A stretch of DNA of 64,000 bases from Planctomycetota bacterium (GCA_015075515.1 JABTUE010000003.1:310001-374000); one strand, 5' to 3'. Numbered from the stretch's first letter, positions 34,751 through 44,001 are shown. Notes: generated by a model from the sequence alone, not told the origin. Made by a program: numbers and translations.

Positions 34751-35482
34751 ATGGCCGTCCCCCCAAACCAGATGCCGCCGGACTGGCAGGCCGCGGCCGG
34801 CCTTGTGCCTTCCGGCGTGCCCCCGCCACCGCCGCCGGAGACGTGGACAGCCCCGCGACCCACCAGCGGCAAGGCGATTGCGTCGCTGGTGTGCTCGGTT
34901 GGCGGGCTGGCGCTGGGGATGCTGTGTTTTGTGGGCTACCCGGCAATTCTGGCGGGTCTTGTGCTGGGGGTTCTGGCGATTGCGGAAACCGGCCGCAACG
35001 GCACGCGCTCGGGCCGCGGACTGGCAATCGCGGGCACGCTGGTCAGTGTGCTGGCAATTGCGGCAGCGGTGACAGTAGGAGCGTTTTTCTTTTCACGCAT
35101 GAGGATGGGCGAGCACGAACACAACGCGCAGTTTCAGGCGCGGCTGGACGCCGACGTGCAGTTGATTGTGGACCGGCTGCAACAGTACCACCGCGCCAAC
35201 GGCTCGCTTGGGCCGGGCGGGCCGGTGCTGGCCAAAGCGCCTGTGTCCAACGGGGTTGAGCCCACGGATACCAGAGACGGCAGGGTGCGGGGCGTGCTGC
35301 AGGTCAGGCACCTGCTGGACCGCCACGAAATCACCTGCGGGTACGATTCCAGCGCCTTTGAGCTGACCGTGATGGGTGATTCCACGGCGCGGCTGGTAAT
35401 GCATGACTGGCAGCGCCGCAAGATCCTCGACATTGAGATCACCGACGCGGGGGCCGGCCAGTGGCGCGCCCGCGCGCCGTAG
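34751..35482 (+). CDS. DUF4190-like membrane protein, copy 3
   Basis: 243 residues, starting two bases after the stop of copy 2. Short Pro-rich N-terminus (1-35), SGKAIASLVCSVGGLALGML, loop VLAIAETGRNGTRSGRG, second helix, then a C-terminal domain (QLIVDRLQQYHRANGSLGPG ... SSAFELTVMGDSTARLVMHD) that parallels copy 2. Convergent with the next gene; the two stops abut. Confidence 0.8.
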   Translation: MAVPPNQMPPDWQAAAGLVPSGVPPPPPPETWTAPRPTSGKAIASLVCSVGGLALGMLCFVGYPAILAGLVLGVLAIAETGRNGTRSGRGLAIAGTLVSVLAIAAAVTVGAFFFSRMRMGEHEHNAQFQARLDADVQLIVDRLQQYHRANGSLGPGGPVLAKAPVSNGVEPTDTRDGRVRGVLQVRHLLDRHEITCGYDSSAFELTVMGDSTARLVMHDWQRRKILDIEITDAGAGQWRARAP

Positions 35483-36556
35483 TCATGGCTCCAGCCCGGC
35501 CTGGCGGCGCAGGCGGCGGCGGTTCTGGCGGCTTTTGAGCAGCAGCAGCGCAAACAACACCGGGCCGCCGGTAAAGAAAATCGCCAGCGCGTGCTCGCGG
35601 AACATGCGTTCGGGCCACGAGATTTCCAGATCGCCGTAGTACCAGAAACCCGGCAGTTCATCGGCCACGCCGCCGGCGGCAAAGGTCAGGCCGAAACCAT
35701 CCGGTTTCGCGGCGTCAAAGCCGTCGCTTTCCAGCCGGTTGACGTACCACTTGCCCGGCGGGTCGTCGCCGGCCAGCGGCGCCAGCGGATTCTCCAGCGC
35801 GCGCATGGACCACAGGTTGAACAGCGGCACTTTATCCATGCCGCGCGCCCTGACCTGCTGGGCCGCGCGCATCAGGCCGGTGAGTTCCAGCGGCTGTTCG
35901 CTGATCAGTGTCAGCGACAGGGTCTGTTCGCCGGCGCCCGTCGGCATCGGCGCCCACGCGGGCCCGGAACCCAGCCGCACGCAAACGCCGGCGGGCAGGT
36001 CATGACCGCCCGAAAACTCCACGCACACCAGCGCGCAACCCAGGGCCGCCCAGCGATCCAGTTCGGCCCTCGGCGGCGGAGCATAGCCCCGCCCGTCCAG
36101 CCAGCGGGCCAGCGCGTCTATGGCCTGCGGCCCGGTGCCGGCCAGCGTTGTCATGGTCGCCCCGGCGGCGCGGGCCTGCGCGGGTTTGTCCGGCGCGGGT
36201 TCCTCGGCGGGGGTCGCGGCAAAGCCCAGATTGGTTCGCGCCGCCCACTGGCGGCGCGCCAGCGTGAACAACCTGTCATGCAGACCCGGCCCGGCGTCAA
36301 ACAGCGCCGGGTCGGCTTCGGTCACCGACACCGGCGCCGCCGGCAACGGCAGAACCCAGACAGTTTCCCCCAGGCGCGCGTTGTGCAGTCTCAGGCGCGG
36401 GCGCACGGCCAGGGTCTGTCCGCCGGCACGGTGAACAACCACCACATCGTGCCCGGTAACCTCGGCGCGGCCCACGTGTCCCGTCGGCAAAAGCAACTGG
36501 GCACCCAGCGCGGGGGCAAACAGCAGCAGGACAAGCCAGCATGCGCGCGCAATCAT
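35483..36556 (-). CDS. Exported protein with C-terminal membrane anchor
   Basis: 357 residues. Signal peptide MIARACWLVLLLFAPALGA. The large extracytoplasmic part has no motif I can name; it includes VWVLPLPAAPVSVTEADPAL, LARWLDGRGYAPPP and a conserved-looking FSGGHDLPAGVCVRLG. One C-terminal helix (HALAIFFTGGPVLFALLLL) is followed by basic residues (KSRQNRRRLRRQ), so the protein is anchored with its C-terminus inside. The ATG at 36556 overlaps the stop of the small membrane protein upstream (ATGA), so the two are coupled. Segments resemble DUF2330-type proteins only loosely. Confidence 0.65.
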   Translation of the reverse strand: MIARACWLVLLLFAPALGAQLLLPTGHVGRAEVTGHDVVVVHRAGGQTLAVRPRLRLHNARLGETVWVLPLPAAPVSVTEADPALFDAGPGLHDRLFTLARRQWAARTNLGFAATPAEEPAPDKPAQARAAGATMTTLAGTGPQAIDALARWLDGRGYAPPPRAELDRWAALGCALVCVEFSGGHDLPAGVCVRLGSGPAWAPMPTGAGEQTLSLTLISEQPLELTGLMRAAQQVRARGMDKVPLFNLWSMRALENPLAPLAGDDPPGKWYVNRLESDGFDAAKPDGFGLTFAAGGVADELPGFWYYGDLEISWPERMFREHALAIFFTGGPVLFALLLLKSRQNRRRLRRQAGLEP

Positions 36557-36720
36557 GGCCCGGCCTCGGGGGTCTTTTCATCGGCCCGCTTCACGCGAAA
36601 GTACAGCCACAGCAGCATCACCACCACGGCCGCGGCCGCCATCAGGCCAAAGAACAGCTCAAGACCCGATTCGTCCCTGCCCGGCGTGTTGGCGGCGGCG
36701 TTGGCGGCGGCAATCCACAT
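36553..36720 (-). CDS. Small single-pass membrane protein
   Basis: 55 residues from the ATG at 36720. One membrane helix (LELFFGLMAAAAVVVMLLWL) with a basic end (YFRVKRADEK). It overlaps the start of the anchored exported protein by four bases. TATGGT lies exactly six bases before the ATG and there is no Shine-Dalgarno, so a leaderless start is likely. No family. Confidence 0.55.
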   Translation of the reverse strand: MWIAAANAAANTPGRDESGLELFFGLMAAAAVVVMLLWLYFRVKRADEKTPEAGP

Positions 36721-36726
36721 GCGCGT

Positions 36727-36732
36727 ACCATA
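36727..36732 (-). promoter_or_regulatory. -10-like hexamer six bases before the small membrane protein
   Basis: TATGGT on the minus strand, ACGCGC, then the ATG at 36720. One of the eight leaderless-type starts. Confidence 0.35.
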
Positions 36733-36770
36733 GCGACCACCCGGGCGGCGCAAAGCCCGCGCCGGGCAAC

Positions 36771-36797
36771 AGAAAGGCCCCGGCCGAAGCCGGGGCC
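36771..36797 (-). terminator. Terminator of the DUF1501 gene
   Basis: GGCCCCGGC-TTCG-GCCGGGGCC on the minus strand (36776-36797), a 9-bp stem with the very stable TTCG tetraloop, followed by TTTCT. Confidence 0.8.
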
Positions 36798-36814
36798 CGT
36801 TCAGGTCATGGCGT

Positions 36815-38092
36815 CTACTTGTAAATCTTTTCGACCGGCTTGCTGGCCTTGTCCACCAGCCACACCGGGCGGGCGCCGGCCTCGAACTCTTTCTTGGTGT
36901 CCCAGTTCATCATGGCGGCAAAGGTGGCGTACAGGTCCATGGGGCTGACCGGGTCCTTGATGGTGCTCTTGCCGCCGGTGTCGCGGCCCAGGCCGGCCTC
37001 GTCGGTTTCGCCGATCACCTGGGCGGTCTTGACACCACCGCCGCCCAGCACGGCGCAGAAGTTGTTGGGCCAGTGGCCGCGGCCTTCGGTGGGCGTGACC
37101 TGGGGGGTGCGGCCGAACTCGCCCATCCAGATCACCAGCGTGCTGTCGTACAGCCCGCGACGCTTGAGGTCGCGCACCAAGGCAGCCCAGGGCTGGTCAA
37201 TCTGCTTGCACAGGTCGGCACAGCGCTTGAAGCCGTCATCGTGGGTATCCCAGCCCCCCACCACGATTTCAATCGCCGGCACGCCGACTTCGACCAGACG
37301 CCGGGCAATGATGCAGGCGTCGGCAAACTGGCCCTCGCCGTATTCCTTGCGCGTTTCGGGCTTTTCATCGTCCAGGTAAAACTTGTTGCGCAGCGGGCTG
37401 TCCATCAGACGGCGGGCCTTCTCGTACATGGCCTTGTGGGCTTCGACGGCCTCGTCGCCGTGGTCTTTGGCGAAGTCCTTTTCCATTTCCTTGACCAGCT
37501 TCATGCGGCGGTCCATGCGTTCCTTGTCCACGCCGCGGGCGTAATCAAGGTTTTCAATCTTGGCGCCGGGGCGGTTGATCACAAACGGGTTGTGATCCAC
37601 GCCCAGATAGCCCGCCGAAAACGGCGCGCCGCGCAGCTTGACAAAGTTGGGCAGGTCGGTGTCGGCCTTGCCCATCTGGTGGGCCACGATGCTGCCCAGG
37701 CTGGGGTGTTTCAGCGTCGGGTTGGGGATGTACCCGGTGCGCAGCAGATAGCTGGCACGGCTGTGGTTACCCTCGCGCGAGGACATGCTCTTGATCAGCA
37801 GCAGGTCTTTGGCGGTTTTGGCAATGTTGGGCAGGTGCTCGCAGGGGGCAAAGCCGGGAACTTCGGTTTCAATGACCTTGTACGGGGCGGCGGTCTTTTT
37901 GCCCGGTTTGCAGTCAAAGGTCTCCAGTTGGCTGGGCCCGCCCTCCATGAACAGCAGGATCACGGACTTGATCTTTGACTTGGCCGCCGTTTCCTGGCCC
38001 AGCAGCGGCGCGACAAAGCTTGAGGTCATCATCAGACCGCCGGCGGCGGCGCCGGTACGCAGAAAGTCACGACGGGAAACGCTGATTTCCAT
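36815..38092 (-). CDS. DUF1501 family protein (Tat-exported sulfatase-like fold)
   Basis: 425 residues from the ATG at 38092 (GGAGC upstream). Twin-arginine signal SRRDFLRTGAAAGGLMM. Family blocks: VILLFMEGGPSQLETFDCKP, SMSSREGNHSRASYLLRTGY, HPSLGSIVAHQMG, GGWDTHDDGFKRCADLCKQI, LVIWMGEFGRTPQVTPTEGR and GHWPNNFCAVLGGGGV. DUF1501 proteins resemble alkaline phosphatase/sulfatase folds and are abundant in planctomycetes beside DUF1549/DUF1553 proteins. The in vivo substrate is unknown. Confidence 0.92.
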   Translation of the reverse strand: MEISVSRRDFLRTGAAAGGLMMTSSFVAPLLGQETAAKSKIKSVILLFMEGGPSQLETFDCKPGKKTAAPYKVIETEVPGFAPCEHLPNIAKTAKDLLLIKSMSSREGNHSRASYLLRTGYIPNPTLKHPSLGSIVAHQMGKADTDLPNFVKLRGAPFSAGYLGVDHNPFVINRPGAKIENLDYARGVDKERMDRRMKLVKEMEKDFAKDHGDEAVEAHKAMYEKARRLMDSPLRNKFYLDDEKPETRKEYGEGQFADACIIARRLVEVGVPAIEIVVGGWDTHDDGFKRCADLCKQIDQPWAALVRDLKRRGLYDSTLVIWMGEFGRTPQVTPTEGRGHWPNNFCAVLGGGGVKTAQVIGETDEAGLGRDTGGKSTIKDPVSPMDLYATFAAMMNWDTKKEFEAGARPVWLVDKASKPVEKIYK

Positions 38093-38177
38093 GTTGGGCT
38101 CCAGTGTATGCCGTGATTGCAACAAATCCGGGTTCGCTTTCAGGTAACCCCGCCCCCTGGCCACGGTTGCGGAAAAA

Positions 38178-39872
38178 TCACCCCACCGTGGCGAATTCCG
38201 TGGTGTTCATCAACGCCAGAAACAGGTCCTCATAGGCCGTGTCATTGTCGGGCCAGCTTGCCATCACCCCGCGCAGAATCGCCCATTCGCGCTGGGTCGG
38301 GTTGCGGCCCAGCACGGTCTGGTAGATCAGTTCTACGCGGGTTTTGCCGTCGCGGGTTCGGGCCAGAATTTCGCTCAAACTGGTCTTGAGGTTGCCGTCA
38401 CCCAGCAGCGGAAAGTTCATCAGCAGCAGCGCCTGCATGATGCTGCCCGAATAGTCATCAAAAGCCTTTTCCGGTTCGTCACTGCCGTAGGCGCCGCGGA
38501 AGTACATGGCCAGGCTGTTCTTGTAACCCATCACCCGGTCGCGGATCAGCTTGTTGGCCTTTTCGTGTTCCGACAGCTTGTCGTCGGGCACGTCACGCAC
38601 CGGCTGGTACGGATTGAGTTCCTCAATGCCGCTGACCTTCAGCACGCTGCGGTAAAGCTGTTCCGGCGACTGCTTGCGCACGAAAAAGCGGCTGTAATAG
38701 ACGCGATCCTTGCGGTTATAGCGCGTGGGCTGGGCCGTGCGCTGGTACAGTTTGCTGGTGGTAATGGCCTTGACCAGGTAATGCAGGTCAAAGCCCGCAG
38801 CGGCAAAATCCTTGCCCATGACCTCGAGTACAACGGGCACGGAAGGCTCGTTGACGCTGTTGAAGTCGTCCACGGGGTTCACAAACCCCAGCCCCAGAAA
38901 ATAGGCCATCATGCGGTTGACCGTCATCTCGCGGAACCAGCGGTTTTCGGCGTCGGTCATCCAGTGCGCCAGCGACTGGCGCAGGGTTTTGTCGCGGTCA
39001 AACTTGTACAGATCGCCGCCCAGATACTTGGGTAGCTTGTGGCGCCCCGGCAGACGCAGGCGCGCTGAAAGCTCGTGGCCGTTGGCAGGCATCGGGTTGT
39101 CATTGACAAACCAGTAGCGGTCGGCGCCGTCGCCCTTTGCGCCGCTGGCACTGAGGGCAAAAAAGCCCTGCAGGCCGACAAAATCGTCGGTCTTCCACTC
39201 CTCATAGGGATGATCATGGCACTGGGCGCACTGGATCTGTTTGCCCAGAAACACCCGCATTGTGGTGCCGGCAATGTCGGCGCGCTCGTTTTCAAAACTC
39301 ACCAGATAGGCGACCTCGGGGTTTTCGGGCGTTTTGCCGGCCGCGGTGACCAACTCGCGCACCACACGGTCCCAGGGCCGGTTTTCGGCAAAGGCGCGCT
39401 GAAAATACTGTTCCAGATGGTCGTTGATCTCGCGCCCCTTGTCGCGGCCGATGGTCTGCACGCGCCAGTATTCGGCAAAATTCCGGGCGTATTCGGGGCG
39501 GCGCAGCAGATCTTCCACCAGCGCCTCGCGCTTTTCCTGGCCGCGGCGGCCTTTGGCGTCCTTGCGACCGGGCGCGAACGCGGCAACTTCGGCCGGTGAC
39601 GGCGGCACGCCCAGCAGGTCCAGGTACACCCGGCGCAGAAACGTTTCGTCGTCGCAGGTAGGGCTGGGCTTCAGGCCGTTCAGCGCCTGGAGTTCCTCAA
39701 ACACCGAATCAAGGCCGTCGCGCAAGGCGCGCCAGTCTTTGCCCGGTTCGGGCGTGGCGGCAGTCTGGTCTTTTTTGGCCGGGCGCGACTGCGCCTGCGC
39801 GGACCAGGCAAAGGCAAGGCCAAGGCACAGCGCGCAGGCCAGACCCGATCCGGCAAGAAAAAATCGTCCCAT
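38178..39872 (-). CDS. DUF1549/DUF1553 cytochrome-like exported protein
   Basis: 564 residues with a signal peptide. DUF1549 starts near 60 (DDETFLRRVYLDLLGVPPSP), with FLGKQIQCAQCHDHPYEEWK in the middle; CAQCH is the heme c-like motif of the family. DUF1553 follows (WMTDAENRWFREMTVNRMMA YFLGLGFVNPVDDF split across the domain border) and ends ELIYQTVLGRNPTQREWAIL. The gene lies 85 bases upstream of DUF1501 on the same strand, the usual planctomycete pair. This copy lacks the N-terminal planctomycete cytochrome C domain. Confidence 0.92.
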   Translation of the reverse strand: MGRFFLAGSGLACALCLGLAFAWSAQAQSRPAKKDQTAATPEPGKDWRALRDGLDSVFEELQALNGLKPSPTCDDETFLRRVYLDLLGVPPSPAEVAAFAPGRKDAKGRRGQEKREALVEDLLRRPEYARNFAEYWRVQTIGRDKGREINDHLEQYFQRAFAENRPWDRVVRELVTAAGKTPENPEVAYLVSFENERADIAGTTMRVFLGKQIQCAQCHDHPYEEWKTDDFVGLQGFFALSASGAKGDGADRYWFVNDNPMPANGHELSARLRLPGRHKLPKYLGGDLYKFDRDKTLRQSLAHWMTDAENRWFREMTVNRMMAYFLGLGFVNPVDDFNSVNEPSVPVVLEVMGKDFAAAGFDLHYLVKAITTSKLYQRTAQPTRYNRKDRVYYSRFFVRKQSPEQLYRSVLKVSGIEELNPYQPVRDVPDDKLSEHEKANKLIRDRVMGYKNSLAMYFRGAYGSDEPEKAFDDYSGSIMQALLLMNFPLLGDGNLKTSLSEILARTRDGKTRVELIYQTVLGRNPTQREWAILRGVMASWPDNDTAYEDLFLALMNTTEFATVG

Positions 39873-40011
39873 CAGTCCGCACCACCAGGGGCAACAGGGG
39901 TCAGCGGCATTTTAGGCGCCCTCCCGGCAGACAGGAAAGCGCAATCCTTTCATCTTCAAGCAATTCGCTGGTAACCTTGCGCCCGCTGATGACACCATAA
40001 AGGTGGGCTGA

Positions 40012-42120
40012 TTGCAGAAACTACCGGGGAAAACCTTGCATCGCCTGATTCCGGCATTGTTTGTGGCGCTGGTTCTGCCCGGCGTGTTGCTGCACGCCGA
40101 CAAACTCGAAGGCGACGCCGCCAAAGAAGCCAAGGCGCGCGTGCGCGAGATCAAGAAGGACTGGAAAAAGCTTTCCAAGGCCGAAAAACTCCCCCTGCTG
40201 GCGGAAATGGCCCGGCTGCCGGAACCCAGCGTCGCCGATTTTCTCCAGGAAGTGATTTCCACCGAAACCGACGACGACACCGCCGGCGAGGCCGCCCGCG
40301 CCCTGACCCGCCACAACGAACCCGGCCACGCCAAGGACCTGCTCAAACTTCTGGGGCGCGCCCAGACGCCCGGCCGCAAGGCCGAAATTGTGCGCTGGCT
40401 GGGGCGTTACAGCGACAAGGCCACACTGGCCGAACTGCGCAAACTGGCCCAGGGCGACGACGTTGTCGCCGAAAGCGCGGTTCTGGCCCTGTGCGACGTG
40501 AATACGCCCGAATGCTGGTCCACCGTGGACGCCGTGGCCCAGACCGGCAAGAACCCGGCCGCGCGGCGAGTGGCGGCGTGGCGCCTGATCAGCGCCGGCG
40601 ACAAGCGCGGGCTCGACGCGCTGGAAAAACTGGCCGGTCTTGAGGACGCGGCCTTTGCCGCCCACGCGGCAATCGGCACCGAGCACGAAACCGAAGCCCT
40701 GCGGCGTGTGCTGGTGCACGCGCGCAAGGCCCCGGCGCTCAAGCCCGGTGAGCGCCCGCACCTGTTCGGCAGTCTGCTGGCGCGCCTGCGCGCCCAGGCG
40801 TCGCACGACGCGGCAGCGGAAGCGTTGCCGGGCTTGGCCAAGGCACTGGAGATTGAAACCGGCTGGTGGCTGGTCGGGCACAGCCGCGCCCAGCCCCGGT
40901 TTGCGGCGGCCGAGCGCTGGCTGGGGGCCGATGAGCCGGAAACGATACTCAATGGCCTGCGCCTGCTGCAGCGCGCGCCGCGCAAGCTGGAGGGCGCCGA
41001 ACTCAAGGCCGCCGACGCCGCGCTTGAGCCACTGCTGGCCCACGCCAACGAAGATGTGACCGTGCACGCGCTGCTGACCTGCGCCGCCACCGGCGCGGCC
41101 AAATCAAAGTTCGAAGACACGCTGGGCAGGTGGCTGAAATCCGACAAGTCGTTGCTGCGCGCCACGGCGATTCTGGCCGCGGGCCGCGCCGGTCTGGACC
41201 GGCACGCCCTGGCCGCCGTGGATCTGCTGCGCGACGAAACCTGGTTTGTCGTGTCCGCGGCCCTGGATTGCCTGTTGCGCCTGCGCCCGGCCGAGGCCGC
41301 ACCCGCGGCGCTTGAACTGGCCCGTACCGCCGCCGAGGGCCGCCTGTTCGCCGAGGCCATCGCCCTGTTGTGCGACCTGACCGGCCAGGATTTCGGCGAC
41401 GCCCTGGACAAATGGGAAAAATGGCTGGCCGACAACCCCGGCTTCAAGATCGCCGACCGCAAACGCGACACCCTGCGCGGCGTGGCCTACCAGCGCCTGA
41501 AACAGAAAACCGCCGCCACGTTCTTCGGTCTTGAAATCGAATCCACCAACGTGCAGTTCTGCCTGGATCGCAGCATCAGCATGATCAGCCCGGTGGCGCG
41601 CGAACCGCAGCGGCCGGACTTTCCGGCGCGCAAGAAAGACGTGCTGACCCGCAGGCCCGAGGTCACCCGCAGCGTGCGCGACGGCTTTCTGCCCCGCATG
41701 TATGTCGCGGCCTGCGAAGTTGCCGCGGCACTGGACGGCATGAGCCCCAGCGCGAAGTTCGGCATTCTGCTGTTCAACACCGAACTACTCGAATACGCGA
41801 CCTCACGCACCGCCAACAACCCCGACGACCGCCGCAAGGCCGTCAACTGGCTGCTTTCCACCCAGCCCCAGGGCGGCACCGACATCCAGAACGCGCTGCT
41901 GGACGCAGTCCGCAAGGCCCAGGCCGACACAATCGTGCTGTTGTCCGACGGCGAGCCCACCAGTCTTGGCATCATCGAGCAGATCTGCCGCGCCAACGAA
42001 GTACGGCGCCTGAACATCCTGGTCGTCAGCATCCACGAAAAGCTGCACTACCGGCATTACCAGGACGCGCTGGCCTGGCGCGAGGGCGGGCGCACGATAG
42101 ACGGCGAACCGCAGGACTAG
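40012..42120 (+). CDS. Exported HEAT-repeat / von Willebrand A protein, second copy
   Basis: 702 residues from a TTG at 40012 (AAGGTGG upstream). Signal peptide-like start LHRLIPALFVALVLPGVLLH. HEAT-like repeats run to about 480 (GEAARALTRHNEPGHAKDLL, VVSAALDCLLRLRPAEAAPA). A Trp-containing linker (DALDKWEKWLADNPGFK) precedes the vWA domain, with the metal site CLDRSISM (D519, S521, S523), Thr in QGGTDIQNALLDA and Asp in VLLSDGEPTS. Architecture matches 12849-14471, minus its Pro/Lys insert. Divergent from the DUF1549 gene. Confidence 0.83.
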   Translation: MQKLPGKTLHRLIPALFVALVLPGVLLHADKLEGDAAKEAKARVREIKKDWKKLSKAEKLPLLAEMARLPEPSVADFLQEVISTETDDDTAGEAARALTRHNEPGHAKDLLKLLGRAQTPGRKAEIVRWLGRYSDKATLAELRKLAQGDDVVAESAVLALCDVNTPECWSTVDAVAQTGKNPAARRVAAWRLISAGDKRGLDALEKLAGLEDAAFAAHAAIGTEHETEALRRVLVHARKAPALKPGERPHLFGSLLARLRAQASHDAAAEALPGLAKALEIETGWWLVGHSRAQPRFAAAERWLGADEPETILNGLRLLQRAPRKLEGAELKAADAALEPLLAHANEDVTVHALLTCAATGAAKSKFEDTLGRWLKSDKSLLRATAILAAGRAGLDRHALAAVDLLRDETWFVVSAALDCLLRLRPAEAAPAALELARTAAEGRLFAEAIALLCDLTGQDFGDALDKWEKWLADNPGFKIADRKRDTLRGVAYQRLKQKTAATFFGLEIESTNVQFCLDRSISMISPVAREPQRPDFPARKKDVLTRRPEVTRSVRDGFLPRMYVAACEVAAALDGMSPSAKFGILLFNTELLEYATSRTANNPDDRRKAVNWLLSTQPQGGTDIQNALLDAVRKAQADTIVLLSDGEPTSLGIIEQICRANEVRRLNILVVSIHEKLHYRHYQDALAWREGGRTIDGEPQD

Positions 42121-42257
42121 CAGGGCGTTGAGAAAGTGCTTCTCAACGTCCTGCCCGGCCCGCGCGACTGCACGGGCCGGCCGGCGAGCGGCTTCATGCC
42201 GCGAGCCGGGCTGTTGCTTTCCGTGGAAGAAGTCGCCTGAGGCGACTTCTTCCACGG
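42121..42257 (+). other. Array of four consecutive hairpins
   Basis: Starting at the base after the stop codon: (1) 42121-42153, 14-bp stem with one wobble, loop AGTGC; (2) 42155-42180, CCGGCCCG / CGGGCCGG, 10-base loop; (3) 42181-42209, CCGGC and GCGGC stems separated by a tandem GA/GA mismatch, loop TTCAT; (4) 42221-42257, a perfect 17-bp stem with a TGA loop. None has a T-run. It may stop, protect or process the transcript, or be an RNA element of its own. Confidence 0.7.
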
Positions 42258-42323
42258 CCTGCGAGGCGACTTTGCGCACGCCACGGCTGATGCGCGCCAC
42301 TTATCCTTGGCATTTCGCTGTAA

Positions 42324-42336
42324 ATACTGTCAGTAT
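42324..42336. promoter_or_regulatory. Palindrome upstream of the B12-type radical SAM gene
   Basis: ATACTG-T-CAGTAT, 55 bases before the ATG at 42391, in a locally AT-rich stretch. TACTGTC occurs twice (42325-42331 and 42338-42344). Candidate operator; no matching regulator is known here. Confidence 0.35.
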
Positions 42337-42390
42337 CTACTGTCGCTTCCCGCCATATCTGGCGTTTCTCAACTCTTGCCCGGGCATTCT

Positions 42391-43965
42391 ATGCGCGTCG
42401 CGCTGATTCACATTCGTGATCCGCAGTTCTACGCCATTCAGGAAGGCCGTCGCAGCAAATGGGGCAACCCTGAGGTCATGGGCTTTCCGCCCATCGGCAT
42501 CATGTGCCTTTCGGCGGTACTCAAGCAGGCCGGCCACGAATGCGTGATGTACGACCAGGCCAACCCCGAAACACCAATGGAGGCCATCACCAAGGCCGTG
42601 GTGGAATCCAAACCCGACTTGGTGGGCATGAGCTTTCTGAGCACCACCAGTTACCCCTATGCCAAGATTCAGGCTCGCGCCATTCGTGCGGCCTGGCCCG
42701 AGGCCAAATTGGCCTTTGGCGGCGTGTTTGCGTCACTGAACGCCCTGCAGGTCAAGGAACAGTGCCCGTACGTTGATTTTGTGTGCCGGGGCGACGGCGA
42801 ACAGTTGATTCTGGACCTGCTGAACAACCTGCACGATCCGTCCGGCGTTCTGGGTGTAACCTGGGCCAAGGACGGCAAGATTGTCCACAACACCGACCGC
42901 AAGCTGGAACGCGCGCTGGACCAGTGGCCTCTGCCCGACCGTGCTTCGCTGAAGCTGGACTTTGTGGAGTCCATGCCGCTGGACGTGCCGGTGGTGCTTT
43001 CGCGCGAACGGTTCACGACCATGCAGACCAGCCGCGGCTGCCCGTGGCCGTGCATTTTCTGCGATATCCCGATCTTCAACGAGGGCAAGTGGCGTTCACG
43101 CAGCCCGGAAAGCGTGGTCCGCGAGATGAAGCAGTTGCAGGAACAGGGCTACGGCGCCGTCTATTTTGTGGACGACCACTTTCTGCTTCAGCCCAAACGC
43201 ATTGAGGCCATCTGCAACGGCATCATCAAGGAAGGCATCAAGATCAAGTGGGGCGTGGAAGGCCGCGTGGACAGCGTGGTGCAGAGCCTGTTTCCGCTGA
43301 TGGCCAGGGCCAACTGCCGCACCATCATGTTCGGCATTGAAAGCGGCAGCCAGAAGATCCTGGACCGCCTGAAGAAACAGCAGACGCTGGAACAGATTGA
43401 AACGGCGGTCAAAAACGCCAAGAAAGCGGGCATTGAAATCGTGCACGGTTTCTTTGTCGTGGGCAGCCCCGACGAAACCCGCGAGGACATGCGCAAAACC
43501 TTCAGCTTTGCGGCGCGCCTGCCGCTGGACACGTTCGGATTCAACCGCCTGTGCGTATACCGCGGCACGCCGCTGTGGCATGAGTACATGAACCGCGGTT
43601 TGGTCAACGACACCGAGGACTGGTACAAGTATTTCAAGTGCAGCGAAATTGACCCCACCTGCATGAAGGGGCCGGACATCAACGAAGAACGCGCGCGCGG
43701 GCTGCGCAAGCTGTTCTTCATCAAGCTGTTCCGGCACCCGATCCAGACGTTCACGCTGCTGCGGCGCTTTTTACGCTATATGCCGGTCAAGGACATCTAC
43801 ACGCTGCTCAGCAAGCCGTTCAGGGGCAAGAAGTCGGGCGCAACCCGCGCCGAAGTTCTGTCGCGCGCCGTCGAACACCAGGACATGAAGACCAACGCAG
43901 CCGACCTGACGCGCGTAAGCGACGAACAACTGGAGCAGGTGCTGCAAAAGCAGTCCAAGAACTGA
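42391..43965 (+). CDS. B12-binding-domain radical SAM protein
   Basis: 524 residues from the ATG at 42391, which starts the conserved Rossmann part MRVALIHIRD; no Shine-Dalgarno is seen. The N-terminal ~180 residues are a cobalamin-binding-like domain (FPPIGIMCLSAVLKQAGHEC, LVGMSFLSTTSYPYA) without the DxHxxG motif, as is common in this group. The radical SAM motif is RGCPWPCIFCDIP (C217, C221, C224), followed by VYFVDDHFLLQPKRIEAIC and FGIESGSQKILDRLKK. Relatives include BchE-like cyclases and hopanoid/lipid modifying methylases; the substrate here is unknown. Confidence 0.9.
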   Translation: MRVALIHIRDPQFYAIQEGRRSKWGNPEVMGFPPIGIMCLSAVLKQAGHECVMYDQANPETPMEAITKAVVESKPDLVGMSFLSTTSYPYAKIQARAIRAAWPEAKLAFGGVFASLNALQVKEQCPYVDFVCRGDGEQLILDLLNNLHDPSGVLGVTWAKDGKIVHNTDRKLERALDQWPLPDRASLKLDFVESMPLDVPVVLSRERFTTMQTSRGCPWPCIFCDIPIFNEGKWRSRSPESVVREMKQLQEQGYGAVYFVDDHFLLQPKRIEAICNGIIKEGIKIKWGVEGRVDSVVQSLFPLMARANCRTIMFGIESGSQKILDRLKKQQTLEQIETAVKNAKKAGIEIVHGFFVVGSPDETREDMRKTFSFAARLPLDTFGFNRLCVYRGTPLWHEYMNRGLVNDTEDWYKYFKCSEIDPTCMKGPDINEERARGLRKLFFIKLFRHPIQTFTLLRRFLRYMPVKDIYTLLSKPFRGKKSGATRAEVLSRAVEHQDMKTNAADLTRVSDEQLEQVLQKQSKN

Positions 43966-44001
43966 CCCGCGCGCCTTTCGGCCCATGCCGGAACAACACA
44001 A

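Noticed and set aside
42258-42390. Cobalamin riboswitch before the B12-type radical SAM gene
   Set aside because: No B12-box-like sequence is visible; only a short palindrome and the hairpin array.
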